In this document: piece after piece, positions 35,407-44,173 of the stretch | Layout of the letters: each line of letters opens with the position of its first letter | How positions within the stretch are numbered: the stretch's first letter is position 1 | Notes under the pieces: generated by a model | Told to the model about the DNA's origin: nothing | What the model saw: the letters and a program-made list of their open reading frames with translations, nothing else | Database searches by the model: none | Source: JABMPO01 sp964539785 | Lineage (GTDB): Bacteria; Fidelibacterota; Marinisomatia; Marinisomatales; TCS56 | DNA length: 49,356 bases | Reading direction: 5' to 3' | NCBI GenBank assembly: GCA_964539785.1 | Contig: CAZIJQ010000011.1 | Coordinates: 1-49,356, forward strand | Position numbers and translations under genes: made by a program

Positions 35407-35855
35407 AGATTTATTTGACGATTATCACGCTGCTTACCACAGTAATTTTGGGTCAGGATTCGACTCGGAATGAATTTTTTGATCCCAGTATTTTGATCGA
35501 ACCGGAACCGAACTGGCCAATAATCATCAATCCGGTAGTTCAGGATTCAATAGCCATTAAATCGATCCTGGGATCCGATAATTCCCCATCCCAAAAAACT
35601 GGATACAGGATTCAAGTCTTATCGACTGAATTGTCATCAGAAGCAGATAGTCTGCAAAGCAAATTGGCAAGGATAGTAACCGATAGTGTATATATAGCCT
35701 ATGAGGTTCCTAATTATAAAGTTAGGGTAGGTGATTTTATTAACCGCTATGAAGCGGAAGAACTGCAACAGGAAATTATTAAGCTGGGGTATCGATCCGC
35801 TTGGATTATCCGTACCAGGGTGGAAGTAAATCAGGAAAAAAGGACAAAGTATTGA
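35403..35855 (+). CDS. Exported SPOR-domain protein
   Basis: A 150-residue protein from a GTG that overlaps the batE stop (GTGA), with GGAG and GAGGA upstream; an in-frame ATG 30 bases earlier would lie inside batE. A signal peptide (ending ILGQD) and a polar linker are followed by a SPOR domain at about 66-140 (TGYRIQVLSTELSSEAD, VPNYKVRVGDFINRYEAEEL). SPOR domains bind denuded glycan strands of septal peptidoglycan, so the protein may link the Bat complex to the cell wall. That link is inference from gene order. Confidence 0.85.
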   Translation: MKIYLTIITLLTTVILGQDSTRNEFFDPSILIEPEPNWPIIINPVVQDSIAIKSILGSDNSPSQKTGYRIQVLSTELSSEADSLQSKLARIVTDSVYIAYEVPNYKVRVGDFINRYEAEELQQEIIKLGYRSAWIIRTRVEVNQEKRTKY

Positions 35856-36009
35856 TACGATCTGTCTTATTATTTTTATATATGAAAAGCAGTTAACAAG
35901 GATCATTTTGTTGGAATCTGATCAAATGTTAGCGCCGATTAGGTCGGAACTAAGGTTGAAGCAATCAACTGATATAGCTAATTTCAAACTTGCAATAAAA
36001 AGGTGATTT

Positions 36010-36756
36010 ATGTCAGGACACAGTAAATGGGCTACGATCAAACGCAAGAAGGCTGCTACTGATCAGAAACGCGGTAAAATATTCACAAAATTGATCAAAG
36101 AGATAATGGTTGCTGCGCGCACCGGCGGCGGTGATGAAGATGCCAATCCCCGTTTACGTCAGGCTGTTATGGCAGCTCGAGGTGCGAATATGCCTCAGGA
36201 TAATATCAAGCGTGCCATAAAAAAAGGAACCGGCGAATTACCCGGACAAAATTTTGAAGAAGCTACTTACGAAGGATACGGTCCTGCCGGTGTGGCTATC
36301 ATAATGGAAGTGCTTACCGACAACAAAAAGAGGACTGTGGCCGAAATTCGACATTTAATGACTAAGTATGGTGGTAATCTTGGCGAAAACGGCAGCGTTG
36401 CCTGGATGTTTGATCGTAAAGGGGTAATTTCCCTGAAAAAAGATGCTGGCGATGAAGACAGTCTTTTTGAAGCTGCGTTGGAGGCAGGAGCAGAAGATTT
36501 TAATAGTGACGAAGATGAGTTTTATATTATCACTACCGGTCCCACGGATTTAATGAGTGTGCGCGATTCCCTGGAAGAGCAAGACTACACTGTCGAATCA
36601 TCTGACCTGGAAATGATTCCAAAGAACCTCACAAAAGTTGAAGGTCCGACGGTTGAAAAAATAATGACAATCATGGAACTGCTCGAAGATCACGATGATA
36701 TAAAAAGCGTTTTCTCCAATTTTGATATCGATGAAGATTTATTAACTCAGGATTGA
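36010..36756 (+). CDS. yebC: YebC/PmpR-family protein
   Basis: A 248-residue protein opening with SGHSKWATIKRKKAATDQKR and continuing with NPRLRQAVMAARGANMPQDN, YEGYGPAGVAIIMEVLTDNK and GSVAWMFDRKG. The family was described as transcriptional regulators; recent work on homologs points to a role in translation of difficult sequences, so function is given as family only. AAAAAGGTGA precedes the ATG. It lies three bases before ruvC, the usual yebC-ruvC-ruvA order. Confidence 0.96.
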   Translation: MSGHSKWATIKRKKAATDQKRGKIFTKLIKEIMVAARTGGGDEDANPRLRQAVMAARGANMPQDNIKRAIKKGTGELPGQNFEEATYEGYGPAGVAIIMEVLTDNKKRTVAEIRHLMTKYGGNLGENGSVAWMFDRKGVISLKKDAGDEDSLFEAALEAGAEDFNSDEDEFYIITTGPTDLMSVRDSLEEQDYTVESSDLEMIPKNLTKVEGPTVEKIMTIMELLEDHDDIKSVFSNFDIDEDLLTQD

Positions 36757-36759
36757 TAG

Positions 36760-37236
36760 ATGCGGGTCATTGGAATTGATCCGGGATTGAGTATCACGGG
36801 AATTGGAATACTGGATGAAAATGAGAATAAGATTGGATTGTGTCACTATGGTACAATCAAAGCGCCTGCCCGTGAGCCCCTGGAAGCCCGCCTCGATTAT
36901 ATATTTAATAACGCTATGGAATTGATAAGAAAATATCAACCGGATGAATTGGCAGTGGAAGATTCATTTTACGGCAAGAATGCAAAAACCGCGATTTTGC
37001 TTGGTCAGGCCCGGGGTGTACTGATGTTAGCTGGAGCCCAATCTAAAATACCCTGTTTTGAGTATGCCCCAAGAAAAGTCAAACAATCTGTGGTAGGTAA
37101 CGGCGCCGCTACCAAAGAACAGGTTCAGTACATGGTTAAATCTATTCTGAAAATGCCAACTTTACCAAAGCCGTTGGATGCTTCCGACGCTCTGGCAATC
37201 GGTATTTGTCACCTCCATCAAAAACGGTGGTCTTGA
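36760..37236 (+). CDS. ruvC: Holliday junction resolvase RuvC
   Basis: A 158-residue endonuclease with the four catalytic acids in place: Asp7 (GIDPGLSITG), Glu67 (AVEDSFYGKN), Asp140 and Asp143 (LDASDALAIG). It cuts four-way junctions loaded with RuvAB. It starts three bases after yebC and ends three bases before ruvA; ruvB is not adjacent. Confidence 0.97.
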   Translation: MRVIGIDPGLSITGIGILDENENKIGLCHYGTIKAPAREPLEARLDYIFNNAMELIRKYQPDELAVEDSFYGKNAKTAILLGQARGVLMLAGAQSKIPCFEYAPRKVKQSVVGNGAATKEQVQYMVKSILKMPTLPKPLDASDALAIGICHLHQKRWS

Positions 37237-37239
37237 AAA

Positions 37240-37833
37240 ATGATTGATTCAATTTTTGGCAAATTAGTAGAAAAGTCACCGACGGTTGCCATTGTTGACG
37301 TTGGCGGAATTCGTTTTAAACTAAATATCAGTGTACCAGCCTACGATCGTCTTCCGAAAATCGGTGCTGAGATCGACTTGCTTACCTACCTGCATGTAAA
37401 AGAAGATATACTAGCGTTATATGCTTTCACCGAGGAAGATGAACGTAAATTATTCTTGCTGCTGATTGCTATCACTGGGATTGGCCCCCGGTCGGCCATG
37501 ACAATTTTATCTGGGACAAACCCCAGAGATTTTAAAAATCGAATCATTGCCGGCGATGTCAAATCCCTGACAAATGTACCGGGAATTGGCCCTAAAACCG
37601 CCAAACGGATAATAATTGAACTAAAAGAAAAATTTGTGACTTTCGAGGATGATGAAAATCTTGGTTTTCTCACAGATATGCAGTCACCATATTTAAACGA
37701 TGCTATCCTGGCCCTGATGTCACTGGGATATAAGCGTCATCAATGTCAACGCGCTCTTAAGGAACTGGAAAAAGACGGCCAATTGTCAGGTGGATTGGAA
37801 ACGGTTCTTAAGAAAGCACTTGCAAAAATGTAG
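37240..37833 (+). CDS. ruvA: Holliday junction branch-migration protein RuvA
   Basis: A 197-residue protein with the N-terminal OB fold (FGKLVEKSPTVAIVDVGGI, LHVKEDILALYAF), two helix-hairpin-helix motifs (AITGIGPRSAMTIL and NVPGIGPKTAKRI) and a C-terminal three-helix domain that contacts RuvB. All domains are present at normal length. It follows ruvC by three bases. Confidence 0.96.
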   Translation: MIDSIFGKLVEKSPTVAIVDVGGIRFKLNISVPAYDRLPKIGAEIDLLTYLHVKEDILALYAFTEEDERKLFLLLIAITGIGPRSAMTILSGTNPRDFKNRIIAGDVKSLTNVPGIGPKTAKRIIIELKEKFVTFEDDENLGFLTDMQSPYLNDAILALMSLGYKRHQCQRALKELEKDGQLSGGLETVLKKALAKM

Positions 37834-37845
37834 AAGGGGGTTAGA

Positions 37846-39039
37846 ATGAAAATTGCTAATCGAATTGATCGACTTGGTACCGAAACGGCATTTGCCGTAT
37901 CAGGAAAAGCGGCGGCCTGGGCTGCCAAAGGTAATAAGGTATTCCCGTTTCATCTCGGTGATATGAATTTACCGACACCGGACAATATAGTTGAGTCTGC
38001 CAATAGAGCCATTAAAGATGGTAAAACTGGATATTGCCCAGCTGATGGTATTATGCCTTTGCGCGAGGCTTTGGCAAGCGATGTTGGGGAGCGCCGCGGT
38101 GTTAATTACGGTCCACAAAATGTAGCCGTTCAACCAGGTGGGAAACCGGTGATCGGAAAATTCATTGCCGCGCTAATGAATGAGGGTGATGAGGTTTTAT
38201 ATCCCAATCCCGGTTATCCGATTTATGAATCCCAGATCGAGTTTTTTAGTGGCGTGGCCGTCCCCTATAGCTATGTGGAAACAACAACCGGTTTTGCAAT
38301 CGATTTACAAAAGCTGGAAGACTCAATAACCAACAAAACCCGAATTCTGATATACAATAATTATCAGAATCCCATCAGCGCTGCTTCAACACCAGAAGAA
38401 ATGGCAGCCCTGGCCGAACTGGCTGTCAAACACAATCTGATCGTTCTGGCAGATGATGCCTATTATGAAATCCGTTATGGTGGTGATCCCAAATCCATTG
38501 TAGCTCTGCCAGGAATGCGCGAACGGACTGTGGTTTTGTACACATTTTCCAAAAAATATGCCATGACCGGTTGGCGGCTTGGCGCTGCTGTGGGACCAGA
38601 AGCTATTATAAAAATTATTGCCAAATTAAATGTTAATGCCGAATCATGCTCGAATCATTTCATTCAATGGGCAATGCTGGAAGGTTTAACTGGTGATCCC
38701 AGTGGACCACTGCAGATACTTGATACATTACGTGCCCGACGCGATGCTGCTGTTGCCGGCCTGAATGCTATCGATGGTATTAATATTCCGATGCCTAACA
38801 GTACCTTTTATCTGTTTCCCAATGTTACAAAAATCATGGCTCGTAAAGGTTTGACGGATGTAAATGAACTGATGACTGCGGCACTTCAGAAAACCGGTGT
38901 CTCATTCTGTACCCGCAATCATTTTGGTCGACCTCTGGCAGATGAAAACGAATATTTTATCCGCCTGGCATATTCAGGGATTGACGTTCCTGATATCAAT
39001 GCCGGTTTAGCGGTTTTAAAGGAATATTTCGAGGAATAG
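37846..39039 (+). CDS. PLP-dependent class I/II aminotransferase
   Basis: A 397-residue fold-type I aminotransferase. The PLP lysine is Lys236 in YTFSKKYAMTGWRLG; LADDAYYEIRYGG carries the pyridine-nitrogen aspartate, and YFIRLAYSG carries the carboxylate-binding Arg near 380. The family's NP-x-NPTG loop reads NNYQNPISAAS, so the usual Thr-Gly is replaced. It resembles aspartate-type enzymes broadly, but the substrate cannot be assigned. AGAAGGGGG precedes the ATG. It follows ruvA by 12 bases and precedes gcvT. Confidence 0.85.
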   Translation: MKIANRIDRLGTETAFAVSGKAAAWAAKGNKVFPFHLGDMNLPTPDNIVESANRAIKDGKTGYCPADGIMPLREALASDVGERRGVNYGPQNVAVQPGGKPVIGKFIAALMNEGDEVLYPNPGYPIYESQIEFFSGVAVPYSYVETTTGFAIDLQKLEDSITNKTRILIYNNYQNPISAASTPEEMAALAELAVKHNLIVLADDAYYEIRYGGDPKSIVALPGMRERTVVLYTFSKKYAMTGWRLGAAVGPEAIIKIIAKLNVNAESCSNHFIQWAMLEGLTGDPSGPLQILDTLRARRDAAVAGLNAIDGINIPMPNSTFYLFPNVTKIMARKGLTDVNELMTAALQKTGVSFCTRNHFGRPLADENEYFIRLAYSGIDVPDINAGLAVLKEYFEE

Positions 39040-39051
39040 TTACTAAAATCA

Positions 39052-39077
39052 GGATGCCTTCATAATAGTGGCATTCC
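39052..39077 (+). other. Hairpin between the aminotransferase and gcvT
   Basis: GGATGCC (39052-39058) can pair with GGCATTCC (39070-39077) with one bulged base. No T-run follows, so termination is doubtful. The whole gap is 60 bases, too short for a glycine riboswitch. Confidence 0.25.
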
Positions 39078-39099
39078 CCTATAAAAATCAAGTAGGTAA

Positions 39100-40188
39100 A
39101 TGAAAAAGACAGCCCTATACGACCGACACATGGCTTTAAATGCCAAGCTGGTTTCTTTTGCCGGTTATCAAATGCCGGTTCAATACAGCGGAATCGTGAA
39201 AGAACATCACGCGGTGCGCAAAACCGCTGGGGTATTTGACGTCAGCCATATGGGCGAATTTATTGTTAGCGGGCCTGCCGCAGAAGCTTTTCTCAATCTA
39301 GTAACAGTCAATGATGTCACGTCGATAAAAACCGGGCAGGCGCAGTATTCAGCAATGTGTTATGAGGACGGTGGCATTGTAGATGATTTGCTGATATATC
39401 GCTACGACGATTATTTCATGCTGGTGGTAAATGCTTCAAATCTTGAGAAAGATTACAATTGGTTGAGCGATCAGCTAATCGATGGTGTTACAATTGAAAA
39501 TAGAAGTGCTGAAATCAGCTTGATTGCCTTACAGGGTCCCCGATCCCGTGATATCCTGAGAGAATTGACTGACATGACAGTCGATGATATTCCGTTTTAT
39601 CATTTTCTTGAAGGACAAGTTGCCGATAAGGCTGTTACAATTGCCAGAACCGGCTACACCGGTGAGCTTGGTTTTGAGTTATATGCTAATAATGAAGACA
39701 TTACGATAGTGTGGGATCGCCTGATGGAAGCCGGTGCCCAATATGATTTATTACCCGTTGGACTTGGTGCTCGTGACACGCTGCGTCTGGAAATGAAATT
39801 CTGTCTTTATGGAAATGATATCGATAAAACCACTAATCCGATTGAAGCCGGTTTAGGCTGGATCACTAAACTTGGTAAAAGCGACTTTATTGGCAAGTTG
39901 GCCATTATTGCTCACAAAGAAAATTTACGGCGTCGGCTGGTTTGCATTGAAATGCAGGAACGGGCGGTTCCTAGGTCCGGCTACAAGTTGTATAGGGGCG
40001 AGGAGGAAATCGGAATAATGACCAGCGGCACCCATTCTCCATCTTTGAATACTGGGATTGGTTTAGCTTACCTGAACCGTGGTTTCACCAAATCCGGAAC
40101 TGAAATTGATGTTGATGTCAGGGGGAAATTGAAGAAAGCAATTGTCGTTAAACCACCATTTTATAAAGACGGTACGGCTCAAAATTGA
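39100..40188 (+). CDS. gcvT: Glycine cleavage system aminomethyltransferase (T-protein)
   Basis: A 362-residue T-protein that releases ammonia from the aminomethyl-lipoyl H-protein and passes the one-carbon unit to tetrahydrofolate. It shows SFAGYQMPVQYSGI, GVFDVSHMGEF, LIALQGPRSRDIL, ARTGYTGELGFELY, GLGARDTLRLE and the C-terminal barrel with SGTHSPSLNTGIGLAYL. The H and P proteins are not encoded nearby. AAGTAGG lies upstream of the ATG. Confidence 0.96.
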   Translation: MKKTALYDRHMALNAKLVSFAGYQMPVQYSGIVKEHHAVRKTAGVFDVSHMGEFIVSGPAAEAFLNLVTVNDVTSIKTGQAQYSAMCYEDGGIVDDLLIYRYDDYFMLVVNASNLEKDYNWLSDQLIDGVTIENRSAEISLIALQGPRSRDILRELTDMTVDDIPFYHFLEGQVADKAVTIARTGYTGELGFELYANNEDITIVWDRLMEAGAQYDLLPVGLGARDTLRLEMKFCLYGNDIDKTTNPIEAGLGWITKLGKSDFIGKLAIIAHKENLRRRLVCIEMQERAVPRSGYKLYRGEEEIGIMTSGTHSPSLNTGIGLAYLNRGFTKSGTEIDVDVRGKLKKAIVVKPPFYKDGTAQN

Positions 40189-40270
40189 TGATAAACGAAA
40201 TAGTAGATTATCTGTCGATTCAGTTTTATTATAAGCCAGTGAAATTCTTATTGATTGGATTGAATTCAGT

Positions 40271-41251
40271 ATGAGCTCATACATTTTAGTAACTGGTGGT
40301 GCAGGTTTTATTGGCTCCCATTTAATTGATCGCTTATTAAGCAATAATCGAAAGGTTATTTGTGTTGATAACCTAAATGATTTTTACAATCCGGGAATAA
40401 AAAGATTAAATCAGGAACAGCATTTTAATTACAAGCGCTTTGAATTTCACCAGGGCGATATTCGTGATGCGGAATTTATTGATAAATTATTTCAGCAATA
40501 TGAATTTGGAACAGTTGTACATCTCGCTGCAATGGCCGGAGTGCGCCCTTCGATTGAAAAACCCATGGTATACACTGATACCAATGTGACTGGTACTCAA
40601 ATCCTGTTGGAAACTGCAGTCAAGTATCAAGTAAAGCATTTTCTGTTTGCTTCGTCATCCTCTGTTTACGGGAATAATGAGAAAACTCCTTTCTCCGAGG
40701 AAGATCGAGTCGACTTTCCGGTTTCGCCCTATGGTGCAACCAAGAAAATGGGCGAATTACTATGCTATACTTATCATCATTTATATCAACTTCCGGTTTC
40801 ATGTCTTAGATTTTTCACCGTGTACGGACCCCGTCAACGACCGGAAATGGCAATTCATAAATTTGTACGAATGATACTGAATGAAGAACCAATTCCATTT
40901 TTTGGAGATGGTGATACGGCCCGGGATTATACTTTTGTGTCCGATATCGTTAATGGAATCGTCGCGACAATGGATCAAGCTAACGATTTCATTATTTACA
41001 ATCTGGGTAATTCCGATCCCATCAAGCTGTCGGAACTGGTTGAATCAATTGGCGAAATCTGCGGAAAATTGCCAATCATTGATCAGCAGGAAATGCCTGC
41101 CGGCGATGTGTTACAGACCTATGCCAATATTGAGCGTGCCAGAAAGCGCTTAGGCTATGAACCAACAACAGATATTAAAACCGGTTTGAGAGAATTTATC
41201 AATTGGTATTTGGAAATAAGTCAAAAGCATAAAAAATTATATGAAATCTAA
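40271..41251 (+). CDS. NAD-dependent sugar-nucleotide epimerase (UDP-glucuronate 4-epimerase-like)
   Basis: A 326-residue extended short-chain dehydrogenase. The NAD-binding motif TGGAGFIGSH is at 8-17, the catalytic Ser in SSSSVYG at 128-134, and Tyr154/Lys158 in YGATK. HLAAMAGVRPSIEKP and RFFTVYGPRQRPEMA are typical of UDP-glucuronate epimerases, so it probably feeds surface-polysaccharide precursors. Its last 11 bases overlap ftsK. No glycosyltransferases are nearby. Confidence 0.88.
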   Translation: MSSYILVTGGAGFIGSHLIDRLLSNNRKVICVDNLNDFYNPGIKRLNQEQHFNYKRFEFHQGDIRDAEFIDKLFQQYEFGTVVHLAAMAGVRPSIEKPMVYTDTNVTGTQILLETAVKYQVKHFLFASSSSVYGNNEKTPFSEEDRVDFPVSPYGATKKMGELLCYTYHHLYQLPVSCLRFFTVYGPRQRPEMAIHKFVRMILNEEPIPFFGDGDTARDYTFVSDIVNGIVATMDQANDFIIYNLGNSDPIKLSELVESIGEICGKLPIIDQQEMPAGDVLQTYANIERARKRLGYEPTTDIKTGLREFINWYLEISQKHKKLYEI

Positions 41252-43589
41252 ACGACTTGAAATAACCGGATTATTAATTATTGCCATTTCGCTGTTTATT
41301 TTTACCAGCTTGATTGGCTTTAATCCCAATGAAGAACCCTCAATATCCCCAAATGTTGCGATCGGTAATCCCATGGGTATACTGGGCGTTTATATTGCCC
41401 ATTTCCTGATAAAATTATTCATTGGCTATTTCGCCTATGCAATTCCGTGCTTGGGGTTGGCATGGGGGTGGTGGTTATTCAGTAAATTGCCAGTGAAACC
41501 GCTATTGCGCTTCACCGGTCATCTCCTGACTTTAGTGGCTTTATCGGCAATTGCCATCGGGTTAGTGGCAATTTTACGTAATCAATATAATCCCAATTTT
41601 ATTTATTCCGGGCTCACCTGCGGAGTAATTGCGATTACCCTCCATGATTTTCTTGGCACCGTCGGAACAATGCTAATGCTGGGAGTGGCATATATTATTG
41701 TGGCGCGAAATTATTTCAATTGGAATTTTTACACTCCATTCGCAAAACTAGGCGATAAATATGCGTTGTGGCGCGATCAAAAAAAAGCAGTAAAAGCACA
41801 GAAAAATGTAGAAGCAGAAAAACGGAAACATACTCAGGCTTTACTTGAAAAAATTGATAAAAACAGAGATCCGGAAGAGCTTAAGCCAGAACTGAAAGAA
41901 GAGCCTGAACCTTCGGACGTTGATCCGGAACCGTCCGACTATATATCGCAACTGGAAATATTAATCCCACCTGAGGAAAAAGGTGCTCCGGCCAGTCCAT
42001 CGGCCGAGTCATTGAGCAAACCGCCATCTCAGACTTCCGAGCCGGTTGCTGACACCGATGAGATTACCGTCGATGAAGAAGTTGTCGAAGAAGAAATCAA
42101 TATTGATAAGCTAAAGGAACGGAAACGTCCGCGTCGTAAATACCAATTGCCGTCATCGGATATTCTGGCAACTCCGGAAGGTGAAATAGATGGCCAAAGC
42201 CGGGAAGAATTATTGGATAGAGCTAATTTTCTGGTGGATTCTCTGAAAACATTTGGTGTTGAGGGTAAAGTCGTTAATGTTTCACCAGGTCCGGTAATTA
42301 CTCTGTTTGAGGTGGAACCGGCAGAAGGTGTACGCATCAGCAAATTTACCGCTCTGGCCGATGATCTGGCACGGGTAATGGAAGCCAGTCGGGTTAGAAT
42401 TATCGCTCCAATCCCTGGTAAATCGTCGGTCGGAATCGAAATCCCGAATCGGAATCCGGCAATGGTGTATTTCAAATCTGTTATCAATTCGGAAAAATTT
42501 ACTTCTGCCGATTCCCTGCTGACACTGGCAGTCGGTAAAACGACTTCCGGTGAAATTGCCACCATGAATCTGGGCAAAATGCCGCACCTGTTGATTGCCG
42601 GTACGACCGGTTCCGGCAAATCAGTGTGTCTGAACACAATAATTTGCAGCATCCTTTATCAGGCCACTCCTGATCAGGTAAAATTTGTCATAATTGATCC
42701 CAAAAAAGTGGAAATGACCATGTATCGGGCGCTCCAGGGATACCATCTGTTGGCAATGGAAGATATTGACGAACCAATCGTGACTTCCACCGATAATTCG
42801 GTATTGGCTTTAAGGGCAGTGGAATCGGAAATGGCCAGGCGCTATGATATGCTGGCGGATAAGATTGTACGCAATATTGATGAATATAACAAAAAGGCAG
42901 TTGAGAATGACGAAACCATCATGCCCTATATCATTGTGGTTGTGGATGAACTTGCTGATTTGATGCTCATGAGTGCCAAAGATGTTGAGGCTCCCATTGC
43001 CCGGCTGGCTCAATTGGCCCGTGCAGTAGGTATCCATCTTGTGATTGCGACCCAGCGACCATCGGTGGATGTAATAACCGGTGTTATCAAAGCTAACTTC
43101 CCATCCCGGATCGCATTTCAGGTGGCATCAAAAATAGATTCCCGTACAATTCTGGACGGAATGGGGGCTGAAAAATTGATCGGCCGTGGCGATATGCTGT
43201 TTCTTGGTACCGGATCCGGGGAATTGGTACGATTACATAATGCTTTTATAGAACTGGATGAAATTGAAGCCATTATGGATCATATCAAAAAACAACCACA
43301 ACCCGGTGAATTGATTTTACCAAGTATTCGTGAAATCTCAGCTACTGGTGATCCGGTGGACAGCGAAAACAGGGATGAGTTATTTGATGATGCGCTACAG
43401 TTGGTGGTAACTCATCAGCAGGGATCAATTTCATTGTTACAACGTCGACTTAAAGTCGGCTATTCCCGGGCTGCCCGTCTGATTGATGAATTGGAGCAAG
43501 CTGGAGTTGTGGGACCATTTACCGGCAGTAAGGCCAGGGAAGTTCTAGTTGACGATTCTTATCTTGACGGACAATATATTGGTAAATGA
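41241..43589 (+). CDS. ftsK: DNA translocase FtsK
   Basis: A 782-residue division-site translocase that pumps the chromosome terminus through the septum. Four or five N-terminal membrane helices (about 7-160) and a short acidic/proline linker (about 195-300) precede the motor: Walker A GTTGSGKS at 454-461, Walker B IIVVVDELADLMLM and ATQRPSVDVITGVIKANFP. The DNA-orienting gamma winged helix is at the end (VVTHQQGSISLLQRRLKVGY). ftsK-lolA adjacency is seen in many diderms. Confidence 0.96.
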   Translation: MKSKRLEITGLLIIAISLFIFTSLIGFNPNEEPSISPNVAIGNPMGILGVYIAHFLIKLFIGYFAYAIPCLGLAWGWWLFSKLPVKPLLRFTGHLLTLVALSAIAIGLVAILRNQYNPNFIYSGLTCGVIAITLHDFLGTVGTMLMLGVAYIIVARNYFNWNFYTPFAKLGDKYALWRDQKKAVKAQKNVEAEKRKHTQALLEKIDKNRDPEELKPELKEEPEPSDVDPEPSDYISQLEILIPPEEKGAPASPSAESLSKPPSQTSEPVADTDEITVDEEVVEEEINIDKLKERKRPRRKYQLPSSDILATPEGEIDGQSREELLDRANFLVDSLKTFGVEGKVVNVSPGPVITLFEVEPAEGVRISKFTALADDLARVMEASRVRIIAPIPGKSSVGIEIPNRNPAMVYFKSVINSEKFTSADSLLTLAVGKTTSGEIATMNLGKMPHLLIAGTTGSGKSVCLNTIICSILYQATPDQVKFVIIDPKKVEMTMYRALQGYHLLAMEDIDEPIVTSTDNSVLALRAVESEMARRYDMLADKIVRNIDEYNKKAVENDETIMPYIIVVVDELADLMLMSAKDVEAPIARLAQLARAVGIHLVIATQRPSVDVITGVIKANFPSRIAFQVASKIDSRTILDGMGAEKLIGRGDMLFLGTGSGELVRLHNAFIELDEIEAIMDHIKKQPQPGELILPSIREISATGDPVDSENRDELFDDALQLVVTHQQGSISLLQRRLKVGYSRAARLIDELEQAGVVGPFTGSKAREVLVDDSYLDGQYIGK

Positions 43590-44173
43590 TTAATCGTTTC
43601 GCACTGCTAGTTTTAAGTTTATTGAGTCTGCTCAATGCAAATCAGTCGGCAATTCTCGATTCAATCCGCACAGCGCTACATCAGCCGGGCGGCTTGATTC
43701 TGGAGATTAAAATCATTCATCAGCAGTATGGCAAGGATTGGATCGAAAATGCAGCTCTGTCGATCGATTCCTCAGGTAATTATCTGATTGAGACTACCGA
43801 TCAGGTGATCCAGGTTGTGGATCGGGATATTTATACCTGGAATAAAGCCGGTCAGCAGGTAGTGATCGATCAAATCAATCCCCAGGATATATCGATTCTG
43901 GATATTCTAACCGGAGATTTTAATCTACTGGAAGTTGAAAGTGTTGAAAAGTCCGGTCAGGTTCAAATTATCTCATTTAATGTAATATCGGCTGAAATCA
44001 CCGGAATAATTGAAATTAAAAGCGCCGATTACCTGCCCTCAAAATTAATACTTAATTATAATGCCGACGATGGAATGACACTGAGAATTGAATCAGTGAA
44101 GCAATTGAACGAAAAAAACCGAATTTCAGGCATCGAATTGACCGGAAAGGAAATAATAGACTTACGTGAATAA
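43586..44173 (+). CDS. lolA: LolA-like outer-membrane lipoprotein carrier
   Basis: A 195-residue exported protein: signal peptide (about 1-19, ending near NANQ) and a beta-rich domain with VIQVVDRDIYTWNKAGQQVVI and ADYLPSKLILNYNADDGMTLRI, in the half-barrel pattern of LolA. LolA ferries lipoproteins from LolCDE to the outer membrane. Similarity is weak in sequence, but the position directly after ftsK, with a four-base overlap, supports the call. Confidence 0.78.
   Translation: MINRFALLVLSLLSLLNANQSAILDSIRTALHQPGGLILEIKIIHQQYGKDWIENAALSIDSSGNYLIETTDQVIQVVDRDIYTWNKAGQQVVIDQINPQDISILDILTGDFNLLEVESVEKSGQVQIISFNVISAEITGIIEIKSADYLPSKLILNYNADDGMTLRIESVKQLNEKNRISGIELTGKEIIDLRE

Noticed and set aside
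39040..39099. A glycine riboswitch upstream of gcvT
   Set aside because: The gap is only 60 bases and holds one small hairpin; a glycine aptamer needs more sequence and its conserved cores are not seen.
42029..42652. A 207-residue open frame on the - strand
   Set aside because: Antisense to ftsK, Ser/Thr-rich shadow composition, no recognisable domain.
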